A stretch of 6,822 nt of DNA from Nitratifractor sp. (GTDB lineage: Bacteria > Campylobacterota > Campylobacteria > Campylobacterales > Sulfurovaceae). Below are positions 1 through 5,167 of the stretch, one piece after another. The stretch is taken from positions 1 through 6,822 of the forward strand of contig WFSU01000085.1 in the NCBI GenBank assembly GCA_015485845.1, read 5' to 3'. Under the pieces are notes generated by a model that saw only the letters and a program-made list of their open reading frames with translations, was not told where the DNA came from and did not search any database. Positions within the stretch are counted from its first letter, which is position 1, and each line of letters begins with the position of its first letter. The position numbers were made by a program, and so were the translations under genes.

Positions 1-2
1 CT

Positions 3-389
3 GAAGAGCGGAGCGACATTGCAGTCTACAGTCCGGATGACAGCTTCCTGTTTGTCGGTAACATGGTCTTCAACGGCCGGATGCTCAACTACACCAAACA
101 CTCCAACGTTGACGGGTGGATAGCGGCTCTTGAAAAACTAGCCAAGCTCAAAGCCAAATACGTTCTCGGCGGTCACGGAGCCGAACACGGTGCCAACAGC
201 TACAAAAAATCGCTCGAATACCTCAAAATCCTCAAGCACGACGTCAAAGCCGCTTACGACAAAGACATTGAGCGCGAAGAGGTCAAGAAACATGTCCGAG
301 ACAGTGCCTTCAAGGGCATCAACTATTATGACCAGCTCAACCACAGCAACATCAATCACTATTATGATCAGTTGGAGTGGGCAGAGTGA
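3..389 (+). CDS. MBL-fold metallo-hydrolase, C-terminal part (5' end outside window)
   Basis: The reading frame is open from the window edge (first full codon at 3) to TGA at 387-389, giving about 128 residues. What is seen is the second half of a metallo-beta-lactamase-fold enzyme: a strand and loop reading LFVGNMVFNGRM, then a helix, then YVLGGHG, which carries the last histidine metal ligand of the fold. A long charged tail rich in Lys/Glu and ending in Tyr/Asn/His follows. The spacing resembles SoxH-like and quinoprotein-relay MBL hydrolases, which are usually exported, but the N-terminus and the HxHxDH motif lie outside the window. The residue after the glycine of VGN is Asn (codon 60-62), where many MBL enzymes have the metal-bridging Asp. 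The substrate cannot be told. The next gene starts 40 bases downstream, so the two may be co-transcribed. Confidence 0.75.
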   Translation, partial: EERSDIAVYSPDDSFLFVGNMVFNGRMLNYTKHSNVDGWIAALEKLAKLKAKYVLGGHGAEHGANSYKKSLEYLKILKHDVKAAYDKDIEREEVKKHVRDSAFKGINYYDQLNHSNINHYYDQLEWAE

Positions 390-429
390 TGGTCGACCAT
401 GGAAATAAAATGATACTAAAGGAGTATTT

Positions 430-630
430 ATGTTAGTGTGCGATTGTATGGGAATAGAATACGATGAGATCAAAGAAGCGTACAAAAAGCACGGAAACGA
501 TATTGAGGCCATATCGGAAGATACCGGTGCCGGAACGGCTTGCCGATGTTGTCTGCATGAAGATTGCGGCAAGGTGGACCTTCCCTTGCCTCTTGCAATT
601 AAAAAGGCACAGGAGGAGAGTGAGGCATAA
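430..630 (+). CDS. BFD-like [2Fe-2S]-binding small protein
   Basis: A 66-residue protein with a clear ribosome site (AAAGGAG, 418-424) five bases before ATG. It shows the four-cysteine pattern of the bacterioferritin-associated-ferredoxin (BFD) [2Fe-2S] domain: C4 and C6 near the N-terminus, 31 residues, then C38 and C41 (CxC-x31-CxxC). Two further cysteines, C40 and C46, sit beside the second pair. The middle is helical (residues about 12-30), as in BFD domains, followed by a short acidic tail. BFD domains bind one [2Fe-2S] cluster and serve either as stand-alone electron carriers (Bfd with bacterioferritin) or as modules in larger redox enzymes. No ferritin gene is visible, so the partner is unknown. 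It lies between the MBL hydrolase and the promoter of the permease operon, and is probably the last gene of the upstream transcript. Confidence 0.75.
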   Translation: MLVCDCMGIEYDEIKEAYKKHGNDIEAISEDTGAGTACRCCLHEDCGKVDLPLPLAIKKAQEESEA

Positions 631-633
631 TAC

Positions 634-649
634 ATCAATACATCTTGAT
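634..649. promoter_or_regulatory. Small dyad overlapping the -35 box, candidate operator
   Basis: ATCAA (634-638) and TTGAT (645-649) form a perfect 5-bp inverted repeat around six bases. The right arm is the -35 hexamer of the promoter at 645-673. A repressor bound here would block polymerase. ATCAA/TTGAT dyads are of the sort used by ArsR-family repressors, but no regulator gene lies in the window and 5-bp arms can arise by chance in AT-rich DNA. Its position is the main support. Confidence 0.35.
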
Positions 650-673
650 ATATTATATTTATTCCGCTATACT
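645..673 (+). promoter_or_regulatory. Sigma70-like promoter for the permease operon
   Basis: TTGATA (645-650), a 17-base spacer, and TATACT (668-673) match the -35 and -10 consensus at five of six positions each with ideal spacing. It lies in an AT-rich gap of about 70 bases after the BFD-like gene. Transcription would start near 680, just ahead of the AAGGAG at 689-694. It is the best promoter I see in the window, and it separates the MBL/BFD genes from the long downstream gene series. Confidence 0.6.
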
Positions 674-700
674 TCTGTAAATTCATACAAGGAGCTGCGG

Positions 701-757
701 ATGAAAATAGATATTAGAGGTACGACCATCCCTCGAAATTGGGTGCGTGATGTTTGA
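701..757 (+). CDS. Possible 18-residue leader ORF coupled to the permease
   Basis: ATG at 701 follows a strong ribosome site (AAGGAG, 689-694) by six bases and opens the short frame MKIDIRGTTIPRNWVRDV, ending in TGA at 755-757. The stop overlaps the region of the permease start (ATG 750-752) in another frame, while the permease has no good ribosome site of its own. Ribosomes finishing this peptide would be well placed to restart on the permease. It could therefore be a leader peptide for translational coupling. Alternatively it could be the true N-terminus of the permease split by a frameshift or a sequencing error. No repeated-codon attenuator pattern is visible. Confidence 0.4.
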   Translation: MKIDIRGTTIPRNWVRDV

Positions 758-1709
758 TTGGTGGCAAAAGATCGTCGATCACTTTACCTATGGCACGCTG
801 GGGCTGAACCCCGACACGGCTGCCGGTTCAGCGTTGGATTTTTTTCTCTTCGATACCGTCAAGATCCTCCTGCTACTGACGGTGATTATCTTCCTCATTA
901 CCTTTATCCGCAGTTATTTCCCCACCGAGAAGATACGCGATTGGCTGGAGGGGAAGCATCCGATCACCGGGCACGTTGCCGCAGCGGTGTTCGGGATCAT
1001 TACTCCGTTTTGCAGCTGTTCGGCGATTCCGCTCTTTCTGGGGTTTATCCAGGCACGGATTCCGCTGGGGGTGACCTTCAGCTACCTCATCTCAGCTCCC
1101 ATGAACAACGAAATTGCCATCGCGATGCTCTTCACCCTCTTTGGGTGGAAGATCACCGCCCTCTACATCGGGATGGGGCTGCTGGTGGCGATCGTCGCCG
1201 GGATTGTCATCGGCAAAATGGGGCTGGAGGATGAGATCCTCATCAAGCCGCCTGAAGTGACACCGGGACATTTTGAGGCCGAGAGCATTCCGGTTGCCGA
1301 TCGCCTCAAGGAGGCGTGGGAGTACACAGCCGATCTGGTCAAAAAAGTAGGCATCTACGTGCTGGCGGGTGTCGGGATCGGGGCATTTATCCACGGGTAC
1401 GTCCCCTCGGAGATGATCGCCCGCTATGCCGGAGGGGATGCCTGGTACGCTGTGCCGCTGGCGACGATCCTCGGTGTCCCGATGTATTCCAATGCGGCTG
1501 GCGTGATGCCTCTGATCGAGGTTTTGACTAACAAGGGGATGCTCATGGGCTCGGCACTGAGCTTCATGATGGCGATCACGGCTCTGAGCCTCCCGGAGGC
1601 GATGATCCTCAAAAAAATCCTCTCGATCAAACTCATTGCGATCTTTTTCGGGATTGTGGCGGTCGGGATCATGCTTACCGGCTGGGTGTTCAATGCGGTA
1701 CTGGGATGA
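750..1709 (+). CDS. Membrane permease, COG0701 / DUF318 (ArsP/YraQ-like)
   Basis: This is a 319-residue polytopic membrane protein. Hydrophobic helices occur at about 34-54, 76-100, 105-130, 135-155, 195-215, 228-250, 255-285 and 290-315, with a charged cytoplasmic-looking loop near 155-190. Family marks are TPFCSCSAIPLF (residues 85-96, C88 and C90), SAPMNNEIAI (115-124) and GVPMYSNAAGVMP in the second half, which fit the DUF318 permease superfamily. That superfamily includes ArsP, an efflux permease for trivalent organoarsenicals, and many uncharacterised members often encoded beside small redox-active disulfide thioredoxins, as here. ATG 750 is chosen; GTG 747 is equally possible and adds one residue. 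Neither has a good ribosome site, which suggests coupling to the leader ORF. Export of a thiophilic or sulfur compound is inferred, not shown. Confidence 0.85.
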   Translation: MFDWWQKIVDHFTYGTLGLNPDTAAGSALDFFLFDTVKILLLLTVIIFLITFIRSYFPTEKIRDWLEGKHPITGHVAAAVFGIITPFCSCSAIPLFLGFIQARIPLGVTFSYLISAPMNNEIAIAMLFTLFGWKITALYIGMGLLVAIVAGIVIGKMGLEDEILIKPPEVTPGHFEAESIPVADRLKEAWEYTADLVKKVGIYVLAGVGIGAFIHGYVPSEMIARYAGGDAWYAVPLATILGVPMYSNAAGVMPLIEVLTNKGMLMGSALSFMMAITALSLPEAMILKKILSIKLIAIFFGIVAVGIMLTGWVFNAVLG

Positions 1710-1745
1710 GACCCCCCTATGCATAAAATATACCAAAGGAAAACC

Positions 1746-2438
1746 ATGACTCTACGTAACACAGTATTGCCTCTTGCTCTGGCTGTCGGTACGATGTCTG
1801 CTTCGCAAATGGCATGTCTCAATCCCGTCCACTCCTTTGTCAATGGGACAAAAATGGCACAGAGCGATTTTTCGGCCAATGTGACTTTTGCCAAAGCCGG
1901 TATCCAGAAAACATCGATCGGATACGGCTCCAGTCAAGATCGGGAGAACGAAACCACCATTGTTGATGGTACGGTTTATCTCGCACATCCAGATGGCAAT
2001 AATCACATTGTTCTGCGTACCAAACCTGAACCTGAGGAGGGAGCAACGATGCTGCAAGTCGCCACTCCGGACGACTGGAGTAAGGGGCAAGATGTCGAGG
2101 GTATCGGTTCGTTGGAAGATCTTGCTTTTATCTTTGACGATATGGCTGATGATATGGAGTGTCACGGCAAGGCACGGTGGCCATTCAAAATGACGGGGCA
2201 CGCGAAAAAAATCACATGGAGCATGGATACGTTGCCGAAACATCTGGTCACAACAGCACACGATCAACCGGTAACTGTTGTCGGCATTTACGATACGGCT
2301 ACCCGCAAAAAGACGTTTATGGTTAAGGGATCCAATTTGCATGCCCATGTGCTGATGCCGAATATCCACGCGGCCGGTCATGTTCGCGAGATTGAGTTTG
2401 TGGGGAAAGCACACCTTTTCCTCCCTATTTATAAATAA
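1746..2438 (+). CDS. Exported protein with acetolactate-decarboxylase-like zinc site
   Basis: A 230-residue protein. ATG 1746 is preferred because AAAGGA (1735-1740) lies five bases ahead and the product then starts with a signal peptide (residues 1-20, hydrophobic core VLPLALAVG, small residues to S20). An upstream in-frame ATG at 1719 lacks this. The mature part resembles alpha-acetolactate decarboxylases (PF03306) in two places: ENETTIVDGTVYLAHPDG (67-84) recalls their strand with LDGE and VDGxVY, and NLHAHV with AAGHVREIEF recalls HLHF with GGHVLDFE. The three histidines H199, H201 and H212 keep exactly the HxH-x10-H spacing of the known zinc ligands. I do not find the arginine-bearing segment expected at the active site, and no acetolactate synthase is nearby, so the reaction may differ. 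Export and a setting among thiol proteins are unusual for this family. Confidence 0.55.
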   Translation: MTLRNTVLPLALAVGTMSASQMACLNPVHSFVNGTKMAQSDFSANVTFAKAGIQKTSIGYGSSQDRENETTIVDGTVYLAHPDGNNHIVLRTKPEPEEGATMLQVATPDDWSKGQDVEGIGSLEDLAFIFDDMADDMECHGKARWPFKMTGHAKKITWSMDTLPKHLVTTAHDQPVTVVGIYDTATRKKTFMVKGSNLHAHVLMPNIHAAGHVREIEFVGKAHLFLPIYK

Positions 2439-2450
2439 AAAGGATAGAGA

Positions 2451-2999
2451 ATGAAACGTACGATAAAAATTGTTCTGGGATTGGCTTTGATCGGATATGG
2501 GCTGTATAGCCACAACTACTGGTATCTTCTGGGAATCCTCCCCCTGATAAGCGGTATCGTCAACTGGTGCCCGATGAAAACGGGATGCAAAAATGGCCAA
2601 TGCCGTCCCGGGGACCCCTCAGCGGATGAAGTGGCATCGTCATGCTGCTCGACAGAAATCCCCGAAGAGTATTTGGCGACAGCGGCTACTCCATCTCCCT
2701 CAGTAACCGAGGGTACCACCATCAAAATTCTCGGTACAGGATGCAAAAATTGTCTGGCACTGGAGCAGGCCGTTCGGGAAGCGGTGCAATCGCTGCAGGG
2801 GGTCTTCAAAATTAAAAAAGTTGAAGACGTACAGGATATAATGGCGTACAAAGTGGTGCGCACGCCGGCGTTGGTGATCAATGAAGTGGTACGAAGCAGT
2901 GGCCGTGTGCTGAAGCCTAACGAAGTGCAGGCGTTGCTGCGGGATGGTTCCATGGCAGTCGATGCGCCATCACCGGCATCACAATGTTGCAGTAAATAG
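2451..2999 (+). CDS. DUF2892-like membrane segment fused to small thioredoxin domain
   Basis: A 182-residue protein, starting 12 bases after the previous stop with AAAAGGA ahead of ATG. Residues 5-38 form one or two short membrane helices ending in NWCPMKTGC, typical of DUF2892 (the YgaP-type inner-membrane segment). A Cys-rich linker follows (C40, C46, C51 and vicinal C65-C66). Residues 90-168 are a thioredoxin fold of the redox-active disulfide protein 2 type (MTH895-like), with IKILGTGCKNCLALE holding the CXXC pair C98/C101 and the cis-Pro at P139 in RTPALVI. The C-terminus carries a second vicinal pair, C179-C180. The thioredoxin part is a clear paralogue of the free-standing protein at 4933-5166. 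It is probably a membrane-tethered cytoplasmic disulfide reductase or metal/sulfur-binding protein. The Cys-Cys pairs suggest thiophilic metal binding, which is inference. Confidence 0.8.
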   Translation: MKRTIKIVLGLALIGYGLYSHNYWYLLGILPLISGIVNWCPMKTGCKNGQCRPGDPSADEVASSCCSTEIPEEYLATAATPSPSVTEGTTIKILGTGCKNCLALEQAVREAVQSLQGVFKIKKVEDVQDIMAYKVVRTPALVINEVVRSSGRVLKPNEVQALLRDGSMAVDAPSPASQCCSK

Positions 3000-3015
3000 A
3001 CATAAAGGTATTCCA

Positions 3016-3405
3016 ATGACTTTTGATCATTACCTCGAACACTTCACCTATACCTCCCGAAAGGAGATGAAGATTTCGACACCCAAAATGCTGGATCTCA
3101 TTACCAAAGATCAAGCGGTGGTGATCGACATCCGGTTTCGGGAAGAGTACGCCGCGTGGCATTTGGGATTTACACGCAACATCCCACTCAATGAACTCCC
3201 TCATCGCCTCGACGAGCTGCCCAAAGACAAGCTGATCATCACCGCCTGTCCCCACAATGACCGCGCCAACATCGCCCGGATGTTTCTCGCGCTCAAAGGG
3301 TACAATGCCCGTTATCTCGTGGATGGACTCCTGCGGACGATGGATGCCCTGCGTGGAGATGCTGCCAAAGAGCTCTATTTTTCCCTCGGTGGGGATAAAG
3401 TATGA
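3016..3405 (+). CDS. Single-domain rhodanese (sulfurtransferase) 1
   Basis: A 129-residue cytoplasmic protein with no signal peptide. ATG 3016 is chosen for AAAGG at 3004-3008; the frame is open further upstream, but only through the 3' end of the previous gene. Rhodanese marks are the VVIDIRFREEYAAWH strand-loop (35-49), NIPLNELPHRLDELP (55-69) and the active-site loop CPHNDRA, with catalytic C78 and a loop arginine, R83. Single-domain rhodaneses carry sulfane sulfur as a Cys persulfide and pass it to or from thiols, cyanide or partner proteins. It is closely similar to the second rhodanese at 3736-4107, especially over NIPxNELPxRLDELPxDK. Its stop overlaps the next start (ATGA at 3402-3405), so translation is coupled. 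Confidence 0.9.
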   Translation: MTFDHYLEHFTYTSRKEMKISTPKMLDLITKDQAVVIDIRFREEYAAWHLGFTRNIPLNELPHRLDELPKDKLIITACPHNDRANIARMFLALKGYNARYLVDGLLRTMDALRGDAAKELYFSLGGDKV

Positions 3406-3749
3406 ATCCTATCGTCGAAGGGGACGCCTGCCACACTATGGACGAGGGGGAGATCCTCAACGCCGCCCATCCAGAGTATCCCCTCCATCACGGTGTTCTC
3501 TACGGAGACAGGGTGAGCACGGCCAAGTTTTCCAAGCGCCTCAGCTGCGCGATCAAACACTTGCCGATCCGGGTGCAGTTTCACTACGAGCACGATACCC
3601 TCAAAGCGGTGGAACAGGGGATCGGGGTCGATCCGACGTTTGTCCTCGATGGGGCGATCCTCTTCGAGGGCTTGGTGGCGGCCGAGACGATTACTGAAAC
3701 ATTTGATATACACATAAAAAATCAAGGAGAAACCCATGAAAACCATTGA
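3402..3749 (+). CDS. Small protein, thioredoxin-like C-terminal half, no CXXC
   Basis: I do not recognise this 115-residue protein as a named family. It starts in a 4-base overlap with the first rhodanese and ends 14 bases inside the second, so it is locked into the operon. Residues 30-60 (GVLYGDRVSTAKFSKRLSC and following) look like a strand and helix. Residues 66-101 resemble the second half of a thioredoxin or glutaredoxin fold: a helix, then GVDPTFVLDGAILFEGL with a possible cis-Pro at P78, then a closing helix. The usual CXXC is absent; only C10 and C49 occur, in no paired motif. It might be a structural or sulfur-binding partner of the neighbouring rhodaneses. The frame is well supported by position and overlap, but the function is unknown. 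Confidence 0.65.
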   Translation: MNPIVEGDACHTMDEGEILNAAHPEYPLHHGVLYGDRVSTAKFSKRLSCAIKHLPIRVQFHYEHDTLKAVEQGIGVDPTFVLDGAILFEGLVAAETITETFDIHIKNQGETHENH

Positions 3750-4107
3750 CCAGCAGGTACGAGATTTTGTCCTCAGTGACGTCTCGGGGATGAAGATCGG
3801 CATCGAGGATTTTATCGAGATGCACAACGAAGGCAAGGCAATCCTGCTCGATATCCGGATGCCGTTTGAAACGGCGGCGTGGGGGGTGCATTTTTCGCAG
3901 AATATCCCCTACAATGAACTTCCTGACCGCCTCGATGAATTGCCGGAGGATAAGGTAATCGTCTGTGGCTGCCCCAAAGAGTACCGCTCCAGCATGGCCA
4001 AAGAGTACCTGCGGTTCAAGGGCTACCCAGCCAAAACCCTCAGCGGCGGCCTCACAGCGCTCGTGGAATACCTCTCCGGCGGCAAAGCCAAAAAGATCCA
4101 GCTGTAG
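3736..4107 (+). CDS. Single-domain rhodanese (sulfurtransferase) 2
   Basis: A 123-residue cytoplasmic protein with a strong ribosome site (AAGGAG, 3724-3729) seven bases upof ATG, inside the end of the preceding gene. It shows AILLDIRMPFETAAW (35-49), NIPYNELPDRLDELP (56-70) and the active-site loop CPKEYRS with catalytic C79 and R84. C77 lies two residues before C79, giving a CGC that could form a disulfide or store an extra persulfide. The similarity to the rhodanese at 3016-3405 suggests local duplication followed by divergence of the active-site loop, which usually sets substrate choice. The stop TAG is followed directly by the ATG of the TauE/SafE gene, so sulfur transfer and export are likely produced together. 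Confidence 0.9.
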   Translation: MKTIDQQVRDFVLSDVSGMKIGIEDFIEMHNEGKAILLDIRMPFETAAWGVHFSQNIPYNELPDRLDELPEDKVIVCGCPKEYRSSMAKEYLRFKGYPAKTLSGGLTALVEYLSGGKAKKIQL

Positions 4108-4836
4108 ATGAATTATCTGGAATATTTTTTCATCACCCTCGGGGTCTCGACCTTCTTCGCGATGGGAGGTGTGGGGAGCGCGGTGGCACTGGTGCCGATC
4201 TTTGATTTTATGGGGTTGGGGTTCAACCTGGCCAAGGCGATCGCGCTCTTTATCAACACCTCGACGACGGTGACGGCTACCTACATGAACTTCCGGCGCG
4301 GGGTACTCGATGTCCGTTTTGCCCTGCCGTTGGTGGTAAGCTCTCTCGTCACCGCTCCTCTGGGAGCACGGTTTTCGCAGTCGATCGACACGGTGTGGGT
4401 GAAGTATCTTTTCATCGCTTTTTTGCTCTTCAGCGCAACGATGATGCTCATGCCCAAAGAGACCAAAACCCACTACGAGAAGCGCTGGATCCTCTACGTC
4501 ATCGGGGCGGTGGTGGGGTTCATCTCCGGACTGCTCGGGATTGGGGGCGGGGCGCTGGTGATGCCGCTGATGATCCTGCTGGGGTTTGATGCCAAGAAAA
4601 TGGCCGTAGCGGTAAGCTTCATGGTGCCGTTCTCGACCTTCAGCGCGTTTCTCTCGTACGCGACCTTCGTCCCCATCGACTGGACGCTACTCGGGGTGAC
4701 GGCAGTGGCAGCGATCCTCGGAGGATTCATTGGCAATCGCATCATGCACTTCCGCCTCAGCGCAGGACACATCAAGAAGATCATCGCCGCGCTGCTCTAT
4801 CTGATCGCGGCTAAAATGCTGTATGCACTTGTTTGA
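4108..4836 (+). CDS. TauE/SafE family sulfite/sulfur-anion exporter
   Basis: A 242-residue integral membrane protein starting at the base after the rhodanese stop, with no separate good ribosome site, so it is probably translated by coupling. It has about eight hydrophobic segments in two internal repeats. Repeat 1 holds MGGVGSAVALVPIFDFMG (19-36), and repeat 2 holds GLLGIGGGALVMPLMILLG (141-159). These are the glycine-rich re-entrant motifs of the TauE/SafE (DUF81, COG0730) family. Characterised members move sulfite, sulfoacetate or other small organic or sulfur anions, but many have unknown substrates. Directly after two sulfurtransferases, a sulfur oxyanion (sulfite or thiosulfate) or a sulfane-sulfur product is the natural guess. 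The length is normal and nothing is broken. Confidence 0.87.
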   Translation: MNYLEYFFITLGVSTFFAMGGVGSAVALVPIFDFMGLGFNLAKAIALFINTSTTVTATYMNFRRGVLDVRFALPLVVSSLVTAPLGARFSQSIDTVWVKYLFIAFLLFSATMMLMPKETKTHYEKRWILYVIGAVVGFISGLLGIGGGALVMPLMILLGFDAKKMAVAVSFMVPFSTFSAFLSYATFVPIDWTLLGVTAVAAILGGFIGNRIMHFRLSAGHIKKIIAALLYLIAAKMLYALV

Positions 4837-4856
4837 CAGATGCCAATCAGCGATCA

Positions 4857-4898
4857 GGAGGCAGGACTTCAGTCCTGCATAACGGGACTGAAGTCCCG
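4857..4898. repeat. REP-like palindrome pair (BIME-like)
   Basis: GCAGGACTTCAGTCCTGC (4861-4878) is a perfect hairpin, and CGGGACTGAAGTCCCG (4883-4898) is another, five bases apart. Their cores are reverse complements of each other (GGACTTCAGTCC and GGACTGAAGTCC), so the two units face each other, and one large stem can form instead of two small ones. GGAG (4857-4860) stands directly before the first hairpin, like the GTAG/GGAG foot of REP elements mobilised by RAYT (TnpA_REP) transposases. There is no T-run after it, so an intrinsic terminator is unlikely. It may trim or stabilise mRNA between the TauE gene and the last three genes. Copies elsewhere in the genome cannot be seen here. Confidence 0.6.
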
Positions 4899-4932
4899 AC
4901 CCCTTTGCAACCAAATTTAAAAAAGGATACAC

Positions 4933-5166
4933 ATGCACATCAAAATACTCGGAACCGGCTGTGCCAAATGCATCGCGCTGGAGAACAACGTCAAAGAGGC
5001 CGTCGCCCAAATCGGCGGCTTCCATCAGATCGAAAAAGTCGAAGACATCATGAAGATCATGGAGTACAACATCCTCAGCACCCCCGGTTTGGTCATCGAC
5101 GACAAGCTCATCTCGGCGGGCAAAAGCTACAGCGTCGAGCAGCTGGTGAAGATGCTGGAGGGGTAG
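4933..5166 (+). CDS. Small thioredoxin family protein (redox-active disulfide protein 2 type)
   Basis: A 77-residue cytoplasmic protein with AAAAGGA just ahead of ATG. It is a minimal thioredoxin/glutaredoxin fold of the MTH895/TIGR00412 type: IKILGTGCAKCIALE (3-17) with CXXC at C10/C13, and the cis-Pro loop STPGLVI with P51. Its length is normal for the family. Members reduce disulfides in the cytosol and are often encoded beside COG0701 permeases or CcdA proteins. It is a paralogue of the C-terminal domain of the fusion at 2451-2999, sharing IKILGTGCxxCxALE, KVED and the TPxLVI loop. The CcdA-like gene starts one base after its stop, which suggests it feeds electrons to that membrane protein or exchanges disulfides with it. 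Confidence 0.9.
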   Translation: MHIKILGTGCAKCIALENNVKEAVAQIGGFHQIEKVEDIMKIMEYNILSTPGLVIDDKLISAGKSYSVEQLVKMLEG

Positions 5167-5167
5167 G

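Noticed and set aside
389..400. 12-base palindrome ATGGTCGACCAT after the MBL gene
   Set aside because: It can form only a 4-bp stem and has no T-run, so neither a terminator nor an operator is supported.
138..686. Long minus-strand open frame (182 codons) across the MBL and BFD-like genes
   Set aside because: It lies antisense to two well-supported genes, and its translation has no recognisable domain. It also runs across the promoter region.
1719..1745. Upstream in-frame start for the decarboxylase-like protein
   Set aside because: It adds nine polar residues before the signal peptide and has no ribosome site, whereas ATG 1746 has AAAGGA at the right distance.
1752..2600. Minus-strand open frame of 282 codons
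   Set aside because: It is antisense to the signal-peptide protein and the DUF2892 fusion, both of which have ribosome sites and family motifs. The translation looks like low-information shadow coding.
3691..4473. Minus-strand open frame of 260 codons
   Set aside because: It is antisense to rhodanese 2 and TauE/SafE. It is rich in His/Arg/Glu, as expected from the reverse frame of membrane and rhodanese genes.
4801..4857. Inverted repeat CTGATCGC / GCGATCAG at the end of the TauE gene
   Set aside because: One arm is inside the coding sequence and the loop is about 41 bases. GCGATC-type words are common in this window, so chance is likely.
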